DNA of 7,446 bases from assembly GCA_050050115.1 (NCBI GenBank), contig JASFUX010000169.1, positions 1-7,446 on the forward strand, written 5' to 3'. Below, in pieces: positions 1-5,805 of this stretch; the stretch's first letter is position 1, and the number at the start of each line of letters is the position of its first letter. This stretch comes from JASFUX01 sp050050115. Its GTDB lineage: Bacteria > Pseudomonadota > Alphaproteobacteria > Caulobacterales > Maricaulaceae. The notes under the pieces were generated by a model. That model saw only the letters and a program-made list of their open reading frames with translations, made no database searches and had not been told where the DNA came from. A program made the position numbers and the translations under genes.

Positions 1-249
1 AATGCCGAAGTCCATGTTCTCGGCGACCCAGCCGGTGCAGCTGCCGCCGAGATTGCTCGCGCGCAGCGCGCCGCCGGACGTCAAAGAGAAGCGGTGCGGG
101 TCGGGTTGAAACCCGGCGACGAGATCGACCTGACCGTACGTCGGCGCAAAGTCGTCGTCCTGCGCCGTCGCCGTCGAAGCGGTCGGAGCCGTCGCGCAAC
201 CGGCCGCCAAGACCAGCGCGACCGCGGTGAGAGCAGATTTCCTGAACAT
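1..249 (-). CDS. PPC-like beta-sandwich lipoprotein, 5' part only (runs off the left edge)
   Basis: The frame is open for 83 codons from an ATG at 249 down to base 1, so the 3' part of the gene lies outside the window. The start is supported by an AGGGGAA ribosome site a few bases upstream. Residues 1-18 look like a lipoprotein signal: MFRK, a hydrophobic stretch, then LAAGC with Cys18 as the probable lipidated residue. The -3 position is Ala rather than Leu, so the lipobox is good but not perfect. An Ala/Thr-rich linker with three Asp follows, then the start of a folded domain (PTYGQVDL, GFQPDP, LTSGGALRASNLGG, Cys71). Aligned with the complete gene at 3453-3926, 33 of 48 residues are identical from PTYG onward, so the two are paralogues. 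By analogy with that gene, about half is missing here. The product is expected in the periplasm or anchored in a membrane; its function is unknown. It lies 79 bp after the lipoprotein gene at 329-706 on the same strand and could be co-transcribed with it. Confidence 0.85.
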   Translation of the reverse strand, partial: MFRKSALTAVALVLAAGCATAPTASTATAQDDDFAPTYGQVDLVAGFQPDPHRFSLTSGGALRASNLGGSCTGWVAENMDFGI

Positions 250-308
250 CGTATTCCCCTGTTCGCCGGAAAAGCATGGATTGCGCGTCGCGTCCGGCCC
301 CGCTTCGC

Positions 309-319
309 GACTGGATCTC
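309..319 (-). repeat. 11-bp sequence shared by the upstream regions of the two paralogous lipoproteins (copy 1)
   Basis: The minus strand reads GAGATCCAGTC here, ending 59 bases before the ATG of the lipoprotein at 1-249. The identical 11 bases occur at 3980-3990, ending 53 bases before the ATG of the paralogue. A GCTTTT nearer each gene is also shared. It may be a leftover of the gene duplication or a common regulatory site; the sequence alone does not decide. Confidence 0.55.
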
Positions 320-328
320 AAGCGAGCG

Positions 329-706
329 TCACGGATCGACGATGACGTGGCGCGTCAGACGTCCGGCTTGCACCTGAGTGCGGAACCGCGCCTCGCTGGT
401 GCCGTACTGGGTGCTCGTCACATAGCCCCAGCCGGCGTCGACGTCCCAGCATCCGGCCGAGACCGTGAACCGATAGCTCCGGCCCGGCGGCACCGTGACA
501 CCTGACGGCAACCGATTGAGCCCGTAGCTCATCGCGTTGCAGTCTGAGATCAGGATGGCCGTCAGCGTGCTCGACGATCCGTTTGCGATCTCGAGCACGC
601 CGGTCGGCTCGCCCTCCCGCACCAGCGGTCCGCCGGTCAGGCTCGAGCACGCCGCCAGAAGCCCCATGGCGAGGGCGGCGATTGGAACGCGAAACCTGTG
701 CATCAT
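329..706 (-). CDS. small lipoprotein of unknown function
   Basis: This encodes 125 residues from the ATG at 706 (a second ATG follows directly at 703). A longer in-frame start at 835 exists, but the 706/703 pair is preferred. It has a purine-rich GGGGAAAGAG ribosome site just upstream, and it puts a textbook lipoprotein signal at the N-terminus: basic start, hydrophobic core, then L17-A18-A19-C20 as a perfect lipobox. After a short Ser/Gly/Pro linker the mature part (about residues 36-125) looks all-beta: GVLEIANGSSSTLTAILIS, a Cys at 56, the turn VPPGRSYRFTV, a Cys at 86, then GYVTSTQYGTSEARF. Cys56 and Cys86 could form a disulfide after export. The pattern 'neutral strand, polar turn, PPG, aromatic strand, GCWDV' resembles small secreted beta-sandwich domains, but I cannot name a family. 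It is divergent from the sensor kinase gene across a shared 188-bp promoter region, making it a plausible target or accessory of that system. Confidence 0.85.
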   Translation of the reverse strand: MMHRFRVPIAALAMGLLAACSSLTGGPLVREGEPTGVLEIANGSSSTLTAILISDCNAMSYGLNRLPSGVTVPPGRSYRFTVSAGCWDVDAGWGYVTSTQYGTSEARFRTQVQAGRLTRHVIVDP

Positions 707-798
707 CGTCTCTTTCCCCAATGGCTCCGCCACGGCGGCGGTGTTCCACGCCGCTCGCATGCGGCAGGTCATCGGCTTACGGAGCTGCGGGCGCGCAT

Positions 799-822
799 GG
801 TATCCCCCGTTCAGGGGAGACC
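799..822. promoter_or_regulatory. imperfect inverted repeat, candidate operator
   Basis: The arms GGT-A-TCCCC and GGGGA-G-ACC face each other around a 6-base centre (CGTTCA). Eight of nine arm positions pair, with one mismatch (A802/G819). The symmetry and total length suit a dimeric regulator such as the LuxR-type response regulator encoded next door. Its right edge lies about 20 bp upstream of a possible -10 box for the kinase gene, which is where an activator overlapping -35 would bind. Assignment to that regulator is inference. Confidence 0.45.
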
Positions 823-842
823 TGTGCGCCCCCACAAGAGGC

Positions 843-848
843 TACAGT
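843..848 (+). promoter_or_regulatory. possible -10 hexamer of the kinase-regulator operon
   Basis: TACAGT matches the sigma-70 -10 consensus at four of six positions. The region 17 bp upstream (about 820-825, ACCTGT) is a poor -35, which would fit an activator-dependent promoter using the adjacent dyad. The predicted leader would be about 40 bases. This is weak evidence in GC-rich DNA. Confidence 0.25.
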
Positions 849-894
849 CGCCGGTGACGCGACCTGCCGGGCGAGCGACAAGGAAAGGGTTCCG

Positions 895-2790
895 ATGATT
901 CTGCCGCGCGCGCTGAATACGCCCAGCGTCCGGCTGGCCGCGATCGCGGTTCTCGGCGTCGCCGCCGTCGTCTGGGCCGCCTGGGTCCAGAGCCGCGCCG
1001 GCCTGCCCGCGGGCGTGCAGCCAAGTCCGCTGTGGACGATCGATCCGCTCTTTTGGCTACAGGCCGGAGTAGGTCTTGGCGCGCTGTCGATCGCAGGCTG
1101 GGTCTGGGCGCTGCGGCCGCGCGACCTCGCCTCGGGCCTGTTTGCGTTGAGCGGGCTCGCAACCTTGACCTTCACCGTCTCCGCCGCGATCGCCAACACC
1201 CGCGACGCGCCGCTGCCGCCGGGGCTCTTCGTCGCGCTCAATAGCGCAAATGCGATCGGCGCCTCGATGTTCGGGATCGTCATGATCGCGCTCTTTCTCG
1301 TCTATCCGCTGCGCCTGCCGCGCTGGCGCGCCGCAGCGCTGATCTCGACCGGCGTCTTCGGCCTGTGGACCGCGCTCGCCGTGTCGGGCGGCGTCGGCAT
1401 GCCGTGGTCGAACGTGCATCTCATCACCCTGATCGAGATGGGCGGCATCTGCGTTGCGATCGCCGCGCAGTGGGTGGCGACGCGCACCGAGCCGGCGGCG
1501 CGCGCTGTCGTGATCTGGTTCGGATTGTCGGTGCTGATCGGCGCAGGCGGCTTCATCTCGTCGATCGCCGCGCCGAACGTGCTGGGCTTCGAGACGAACT
1601 TCAGCGCCAAGTACGCCTTCACCTTCTTTCTGCTGATCTACATCGGCATCGCCGCGGGCCTGCGCCGCTACCGGTTGTTCGAGCTCGGCGAATGGGCGTT
1701 CCGCGTGCTGTTCTATATGGCCGCCGCCGCCCTGCTGATCGCGCTCGACGCGGTGTTGATCGCCCTTGTCTCGGTCGAGCCCGGTCCGGCGTTCGGCGTA
1801 TCGCTGCTGGCGGTCGCCTTCCTCTATCTGCCGCTGCGCGACGCCCTGGCGCGGCGGTTCCTGAAGCGCTCGAAGCTGTCTGAAAGCGAGCTCTTCCACG
1901 CGGTCGTCGACGTCGCCTTCGGCCGCTCGACCAAGGCGCGGGCCGAGCAATGGAAAGCGCTGCTCGTACGCTTGTTCGACCCGCTCGAGTGCGTGATCGC
2001 AGAGGAGCGCGTCGCCGAGCCGCAGATCGCCGCGGACGGCATGGAGCTGATGCTCCCCGGCGTCGCCGAGATCCCAAGCTTTCATCTGCGCTTTCCCTGG
2101 GGCGGGCGCGGGCTGTTCGCGCCCAGGCACCTCGAAACCGCGCGCCAGCTCGTCGCGCTGATGACCCACGCCGAGGCGAACCGGAAAGCCTACGACCGCG
2201 GCGTCGCCGAAGAGCGCTCGCGCATCGCCCGCGACATGCACGACAACATCGGCGCGCAGCTGCTCGCCGCGCTGCACAGCGGCGACGACGAGCGCAAGAA
2301 CGCGATGATCCGCGAGACGCTCACCGACCTGCGCGACATCATCAACAACGCCGCGCGGCCGGGGCTCACCTTCGACGAAACCCTCGCCGACCTGCGCGCG
2401 GAGACCGCCGAGCGACTCTCCCACGCCGGCGTCGCGCTCGACTGGAGCGCCGAGGCGGACGACGCGCCCTACATCGCGCCGACGACCGCGCACGCCCTGC
2501 GCTCGATCGTTCGCGAGGCGGTCTCCAACGTGATCCGTCACGCCGGCGCGCGCACGATGCGCATCCGCGTCGCGCACAGCGAGGGAACCGCGACGCTGCT
2601 GATCGAAGACGACGGCCAGGGCTTCGATCCGGCGAAGACTCAATCCGGCAACGGATTGTCGAACATGCAGGCTCGCGCGACCGCCCTGCGCGGAACCTTC
2701 GAGTTCACGAACGGTGCGGACGGCGCGCGTCTGGCTGCGCGGTTCCCGCTCGGCGCACATGGGCTTGATCAACGCGGGGGAGCGCAATGA
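895..2790 (+). CDS. polytopic membrane sensor histidine kinase, HisKA_3 (NarX/DesK-like) class
   Basis: This encodes 631 residues. The ATG at 895 is chosen because AGGAAAGG lies 6 bases upstream; the frame is open back to 583, but that extension is Arg/Pro-rich and overlaps the divergent gene. The N-terminal half holds about 8-10 hydrophobic segments (near residues 13-31, 53-73, 79-100, 110-137, 146-168, 174-195, 203-226, 240-256, 270-293, 298-313) with only short loops, so it senses in or at the membrane. I cannot name this sensor domain. Residues about 325-430 form a soluble linker, possibly a degenerate GAF-like fold. The HisKA_3 part has the H-box RIARDMHDNIGAQLL with phospho-acceptor His449. 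The ATPase domain shows an N-box (REAVSNVIRHA, Asn545), G1 (DDGQGFD, 572-578) and G2 (GNGLSNM, 585-591). In the DxxxQ phosphatase motif of this class, the Gln position is Ala454. The gene overlaps the response regulator by 4 bp (ATGA), so the two are co-translated partners. Confidence 0.95.
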   Translation: MILPRALNTPSVRLAAIAVLGVAAVVWAAWVQSRAGLPAGVQPSPLWTIDPLFWLQAGVGLGALSIAGWVWALRPRDLASGLFALSGLATLTFTVSAAIANTRDAPLPPGLFVALNSANAIGASMFGIVMIALFLVYPLRLPRWRAAALISTGVFGLWTALAVSGGVGMPWSNVHLITLIEMGGICVAIAAQWVATRTEPAARAVVIWFGLSVLIGAGGFISSIAAPNVLGFETNFSAKYAFTFFLLIYIGIAAGLRRYRLFELGEWAFRVLFYMAAAALLIALDAVLIALVSVEPGPAFGVSLLAVAFLYLPLRDALARRFLKRSKLSESELFHAVVDVAFGRSTKARAEQWKALLVRLFDPLECVIAEERVAEPQIAADGMELMLPGVAEIPSFHLRFPWGGRGLFAPRHLETARQLVALMTHAEANRKAYDRGVAEERSRIARDMHDNIGAQLLAALHSGDDERKNAMIRETLTDLRDIINNAARPGLTFDETLADLRAETAERLSHAGVALDWSAEADDAPYIAPTTAHALRSIVREAVSNVIRHAGARTMRIRVAHSEGTATLLIEDDGQGFDPAKTQSGNGLSNMQARATALRGTFEFTNGADGARLAARFPLGAHGLDQRGGAQ

Positions 2791-3428
2791 CACGGGTGCT
2801 CATCGTCGAAGACGTCTCCGAGACCCGCGCCTGGCTCGCCGACATCGTCCGCCAGGCCTTTCCCGGCGCGGAGATCGACGACGCGGCGAGCATGCGGGCG
2901 GGCCTCGCGGCCGCGGCGGCGCGTGACTACGACGTCGCGCTCATCGACCTCGGACTGCCGGACGGCTCGGGGCTTGAAGTGCTGCGCAGCCTGCAGCTGC
3001 TGCGTCCCGACACGATCTCGATCGTCACCACGGTGATGGGCGACGACGCGCACATCGTCGCCGCTTTGTCAGCCGGCGCTCAGGGCTATCTGCTCAAGGA
3101 GACGCCCGCCGATCAGCTCGTCCGCCAGCTCGCTCAGCACGCCGACGGCCTGCCCGCGCTCTCGCCTTCGATCGCGCGGCGGATCATGGAGCATTTCCGG
3201 ATGACCGGCCCGGCGGCGGACCCGGACGAAGAGCTGACCGCGCGCGAGCAGGAGGTCCTCGCCCTCATCGGCCGCGGCCTGCGCAACGCCGACGTCGCGC
3301 AGAACCTCAGCCTCGCCGAAAGCACCGTGGCGAGCCACATCAAGGCGATCTACCGCAAGCTCGGGATCAGCTCGCGCGCCGAAGCCTCCTGGCACGCCGC
3401 CCGCATGGGGCTGACGCCGCGCGACTGA
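2787..3428 (+). CDS. NarL/LuxR-family response regulator
   Basis: This encodes 213 residues, starting in an ATGA overlap with the kinase stop and preceded by GGGGGAG inside the kinase end; translational coupling is likely. Residues 1-115 are a receiver domain: acidic pocket Glu8-Asp9, phospho-acceptor Asp54 in ALIDLGLPDGSG, the switch Thr at about 82, and Lys104 in GYLLKE at the expected +50 spacing. A linker (about 120-148) leads to a GerE-type helix-turn-helix at 150-200. There LTAREQEVLALIGRG, NADVAQNLSLAESTVASHI and YRKLGISSRAEA match the family closely. All residues needed for phosphorylation and DNA binding are present. It should be phosphorylated by the upstream kinase in the cytoplasm and bind DNA as a dimer. 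Candidate targets are its own divergent promoter region, where a dyad is visible, and perhaps the flanking lipoprotein genes. It ends 24 bp from the convergent lipoprotein gene. Confidence 0.96.
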   Translation: MTRVLIVEDVSETRAWLADIVRQAFPGAEIDDAASMRAGLAAAAARDYDVALIDLGLPDGSGLEVLRSLQLLRPDTISIVTTVMGDDAHIVAALSAGAQGYLLKETPADQLVRQLAQHADGLPALSPSIARRIMEHFRMTGPAADPDEELTAREQEVLALIGRGLRNADVAQNLSLAESTVASHIKAIYRKLGISSRAEASWHAARMGLTPRD

Positions 3429-3439
3429 TCAGCTGAACG

Positions 3440-3451
3440 CCGGCGCGCCGG
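3440..3451. terminator. 12-bp perfect palindrome between convergent genes, possible weak bidirectional terminator
   Basis: CCGGCGCGCCGG lies in the 24-bp gap between the stop of the response regulator (3428) and the stop of the convergent lipoprotein (3453). It could fold as a 4-bp stem with a 4-base loop in either transcript. No T-run follows on either side, so it would be a poor intrinsic terminator on its own. Such GC palindromes also arise by chance at this base composition. Confidence 0.3.
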
Positions 3452-3452
3452 T

Positions 3453-3926
3453 CTACTGAAAGCCCAGCTCCGAGATCGACAGCGTCGAGGTCGCAAAGAC
3501 GCCCTCGCTGTAGGATCCCAGCCAGACGCCGTAGGCGCCCGATCGGGGATTCTTGATGGTGATCATCGGATTGAGGCCGTCGCCGCTGTCGTCGTCGCAA
3601 TAGAGGATCTCGCCGGGGCCCATCACGACGAGGGTCGTGTCGGAGTTCGACCGCGCCGATATCGTCAGATCGAACGATCCGGCTTCGTAGTAGATGCCGT
3701 AGTCCATGTGCTCTGCGATCCAGCCGTTGCAGCCGCCGCCGAGGTTGCTCGCCCGCATCGCGCCGCCCGAGGTCAAGGTCGCCTGATATGGATCAGGCGT
3801 GAAACCGGACGAGAGGCTCACCGAACCGTAGGTCGGCGTGAACGTCTCGCCGCCCGCTTCCGGCGTCGTTGCGCATCCCGCCGCCAAGGCCGCCGCGGCG
3901 ACCGCCGCCCACATGTGCATTTTCAT
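3453..3926 (-). CDS. PPC-like beta-sandwich lipoprotein (complete paralogue of the gene at 1-249)
   Basis: This encodes 157 residues from the ATG at 3926, which has GGGGGAG 7 bases upstream. Residues 1-18 form a lipoprotein-type signal ending ALAAGC, with Cys18 as the probable lipid attachment site (Ala at -3, so a near-consensus lipobox). The mature part begins with a short Gly/Glu/Pro linker. It then has PTYGSVSLSSGF, LTSGGAMRASNLGGGC (Cys66), SFDLTISARSNSDTTLVV, Cys110 followed by DDDSGDGLNP (111-120), then SGAYGVWLGSYSEG. The order 'strand with DTTLVV, C-D-D-D-S-G-D-G, N-P, P-x-S-G-x-Y-x-V-W-x-G' is the hallmark of bacterial pre-peptidase C-terminal (PPC)-like domains. The Asp cluster could bind calcium, and Cys66/Cys110 could pair. 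There is no protease domain, so any 'peptidase' label from similarity would be misleading. It converges on the two-component system and probably has its own promoter in the 150 bp upstream. Confidence 0.9.
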   Translation of the reverse strand: MKMHMWAAVAAAALAAGCATTPEAGGETFTPTYGSVSLSSGFTPDPYQATLTSGGAMRASNLGGGCNGWIAEHMDYGIYYEAGSFDLTISARSNSDTTLVVMGPGEILYCDDDSGDGLNPMITIKNPRSGAYGVWLGSYSEGVFATSTLSISELGFQ

Positions 3927-4076
3927 GACTTTGCTCCCCCAAAAGCGATCCTGGCTCGAGTAGATTCAAAACAGGCCGAGACTGGATCTCGCCCAAGGCG
4001 CGAAACTTAGCACGCAACAACACCCCGGCGCCAAGAACTGGTCGGCAAGCTGTGCAAAGAGGTCCGATGGGGCAAG
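3927..4076. other. intergenic region upstream of the PPC-like lipoprotein
   Basis: These 150 bp lie between the amidase stop and the lipoprotein start, both on the minus strand. They hold the second copy of the shared 11-mer (3980-3990) and the ribosome site. A TTGGGC hexamer sits just before the 11-mer in the minus direction, but the matching -10 (TGTTTT, 17 bp on) is poor. I see no hairpin that would terminate the amidase transcript, so read-through into the lipoprotein is possible. Confidence 0.5.
3980..3990 (-). repeat. 11-bp sequence shared by the upstream regions of the two paralogous lipoproteins (copy 2)
   Basis: GAGATCCAGTC on the minus strand is identical to the copy at 309-319, and both sit 50-70 bases before the ATG of a paralogous lipoprotein. 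Nearer the gene both also carry GCTTTT followed by a G-rich ribosome site. This suggests that the duplicated unit included the 5' region. Confidence 0.55.
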
Positions 4077-5801
4077 CTAGCCCGTCGGCGGCCGTTCGCC
4101 GGCAACGCCGAGCTGCGCTTCGAGGGCGCGGCCGGCGCGGACCAGGAGTCCCTCCCCGAACAACGGCGCCCAAAGGGAAATCGCGCGCGGCGTGCGCGAC
4201 AGCGGCGGCTCCTCGCCCTCCCCCTGACCATCTTGGGCGTCGTCGAACAGCGTTCTGGACGGCGTCTCGGCAAAGCCGGCGCGCAGCGCAAGCTGCGGCT
4301 GGCCGGTGAAGTTCGTCGCCGTCAGCATGCCGCCGGCGTAGTTCGGACCAATCAGCACGTCCACGCCGGCAAAAGCGCCGTGCATCTCGGTCATCAGCCG
4401 GCGGCGGACGCGGTCGATCTGCACATAGTCGATCGCCGAGATGAAGCGCGCGGCGCGAAAGCTGTTCGGCCAGGCGTCATCGTCTTGCCAGACCATCTGG
4501 TCGTCCGCGTCGCTGAGCGTGAGATCCTCGAACGCCGCCGCCGCCTCGACCGTCAGCGCCAGAAACAACGGATCGGCCGGTACTTCCGGCGCCGTGATCT
4601 CGACGAGCCGCGCACCGGCCGCGGCCATGGCGTCGCGCGCGACGAGGTCGAGGGGATGGGCATCCTCGAACCAGCGCGGGTCATAGCCTACCGTCAGGCC
4701 GCGGGCGTCCGCGCCGCCCCCTCCATCGTCGCCGAGATCGAGCGGCGCGTCGAAGCTTGAAGCGTCGCGCGGATCGAACCCAGTAATAGCTTCGAGCACC
4801 AGCGCCGCATCGGCGACCGAGCGCGCGAGCGGCCCGATCTTGTCGAGCGACCAGCACAGCGCCATTGCGCCGTGCCGGCTGACCCGCCCGAACGTAGGCC
4901 GAAGACCGGTCGTGCCGCAGCGATCGGACGGCGAGACGATCGAGCCCAAGGTCTCGGTGCCGATCGCGAAGCTCATCAGCCCCGCGGCGACGCCTGCAGC
5001 CGATCCGGCGCTCGAGCCGGAAGAGCCCTCCGCGGTGTTCCACGGATTGCGCGTTCGCCCGCCAAACCAGATGTCGCCATAGGCGAGCGCGCCGAGCGTG
5101 GTCTTGCCGATCAGCACTGCGCCCGCCGCGCGGAGCTTCGCCGCGACCGCAGAATCCGCCGTCGCAGGCGGACGGTCTTTGTACGGCATGGCGCCCCACG
5201 TGGTCGGCGCGCCCTCGGCGTCGAACAGGTCCTTCAGGCCATACGGCAGTCCATGCAGCGCGCTTTTCGGTCCGCGGGCGGCAAGCTCTGCGTCCGCCGC
5301 GTCGGCCTCGGCGCGCGCCTGATCCGCCATGACGGTCACGAAGCACTCGAGTTGCGGCGCGATGCGCTCGATGCGGTCGAGGCAAATCTCCGTCAGCGCC
5401 CGCGAAGAGAGCGCACCGTTGGCGATCCAGCGCGCCTGAGCGTAGGCGGGCGCGAAGGCGATGTCGGTCTCGTCGGCCGGCGGCGAGCCGACGTCCGGCG
5501 GCGCGAAGGGAACGTCGGGGCCATTGGGGTAGACAACGCCCGGCACGCGCGGATCGAAGGTCATCGCCGGGGCGAGGCTGTTCGGCTTGGTCTCGGCGCG
5601 TAACGCCCGGACGACATCGAGCTGCCCCTCGAGCACGCCGATCATCTGATCTCGCTCGGCGTTGGTGAAATCGACGCCGAGAAGCTGCTCGGCCGCCCGC
5701 ACCGCAGCGGCGTCCGGCCCTTCGCTTGCGCCCCGAGCGCAGGACGCAAGCCCGGCCAAAGCGGCCCCCGCACCCACGAGTTCGCGACGCGACGGCTGCA
5801 T
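4077..5801 (-). CDS. amidase-signature hydrolase, predicted Tat-exported lipoprotein
   Basis: This encodes 574 residues from the ATG at 5801. That start has a near-perfect GGAGGAG 7 bases upstream; an in-frame ATG at 5834 lacks this and would overlap the preceding gene more. The N-terminus carries a twin-arginine motif (SRREL, Arg5-Arg6), a hydrophobic stretch and the lipobox L18-A19-S20-C21, predicting folded export and lipid anchoring. Residues about 30-120 are a family-specific N-terminal extension. The amidase-signature core follows: catalytic Lys190 in GLPYGLKD, cis-Ser263 in EGSSGSSAGSAAG, and nucleophile Ser287 in GTETLGSIVSPS. The 24-residue Ser-Ser and 73-residue Lys-Ser spacings fit the family (COG0154). 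Conserved NPWN, GLRPTFGRVS and the C-terminal LWAPLFGEG region are present, so the enzyme looks intact. It should hydrolyse an amide bond outside the cytoplasm; the substrate cannot be told. Export argues against a role as GatA in tRNA amidation. It is the second gene of an operon with the CinA-like gene. Confidence 0.93.
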   Translation of the reverse strand: MQPSRRELVGAGAALAGLASCARGASEGPDAAAVRAAEQLLGVDFTNAERDQMIGVLEGQLDVVRALRAETKPNSLAPAMTFDPRVPGVVYPNGPDVPFAPPDVGSPPADETDIAFAPAYAQARWIANGALSSRALTEICLDRIERIAPQLECFVTVMADQARAEADAADAELAARGPKSALHGLPYGLKDLFDAEGAPTTWGAMPYKDRPPATADSAVAAKLRAAGAVLIGKTTLGALAYGDIWFGGRTRNPWNTAEGSSGSSAGSAAGVAAGLMSFAIGTETLGSIVSPSDRCGTTGLRPTFGRVSRHGAMALCWSLDKIGPLARSVADAALVLEAITGFDPRDASSFDAPLDLGDDGGGGADARGLTVGYDPRWFEDAHPLDLVARDAMAAAGARLVEITAPEVPADPLFLALTVEAAAAFEDLTLSDADDQMVWQDDDAWPNSFRAARFISAIDYVQIDRVRRRLMTEMHGAFAGVDVLIGPNYAGGMLTATNFTGQPQLALRAGFAETPSRTLFDDAQDGQGEGEEPPLSRTPRAISLWAPLFGEGLLVRAGRALEAQLGVAGERPPTG

Positions 5802-5805
5802 CCCC

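Larger units (their letters stand above)
707..894. other. divergent intergenic region between lipoprotein and sensor kinase
   Basis: These 188 bp separate the ATG of the minus-strand lipoprotein from the ATG of the plus-strand kinase, so promoters for both are expected here. Visible elements are an imperfect dyad at 799-822, a possible -10 hexamer for the kinase at 843-848, and an AGGAAAGG ribosome site at 881-888. I see no convincing -10/-35 pair pointing toward the lipoprotein. Open frames crossing this region look like GC-rich shadows. Confidence 0.6.

Noticed and set aside
287..311. GTCGCG...CGCGAC hairpin downstream of the lipoprotein at 329-706
   Set aside because: A 6-bp stem with a 13-base loop and no U-run is too weak to call a terminator at this base composition.
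707..835. Longer start (835) for the lipoprotein at 329-706
   Set aside because: It would bury the signal peptide 43 residues inside the protein and cover the dyad region; the 706 start has a ribosome site and gives a perfect lipobox protein.
583..894. N-terminal extension of the kinase to an upstream ATG at 583
   Set aside because: The extension is Arg/Pro/Ser-rich with no domain and runs over the start of the divergent lipoprotein. The ATG at 895 has a strong ribosome site and gives a normal membrane N-terminus.
1950..2768. Plus-strand frame of 272 codons inside the kinase
   Set aside because: It is an out-of-frame reading of the kinase; almost entirely Arg/Ala, typical of the +1 frame of GC-rich genes.
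1057..2793. Long open frame (578 codons) antisense to the sensor kinase
   Set aside because: It is exactly opposite a well-supported kinase gene. Its composition (Arg, Asp, Gly, Val-rich with repeated DVD/RRD patterns) is what the complement of GC-rich codons gives, and no family motif is seen.
3453..3926. Calling the PPC-like lipoprotein a peptidase
   Set aside because: Only the accessory beta-sandwich type is present; there is no catalytic triad or metal-protease motif in 157 residues.
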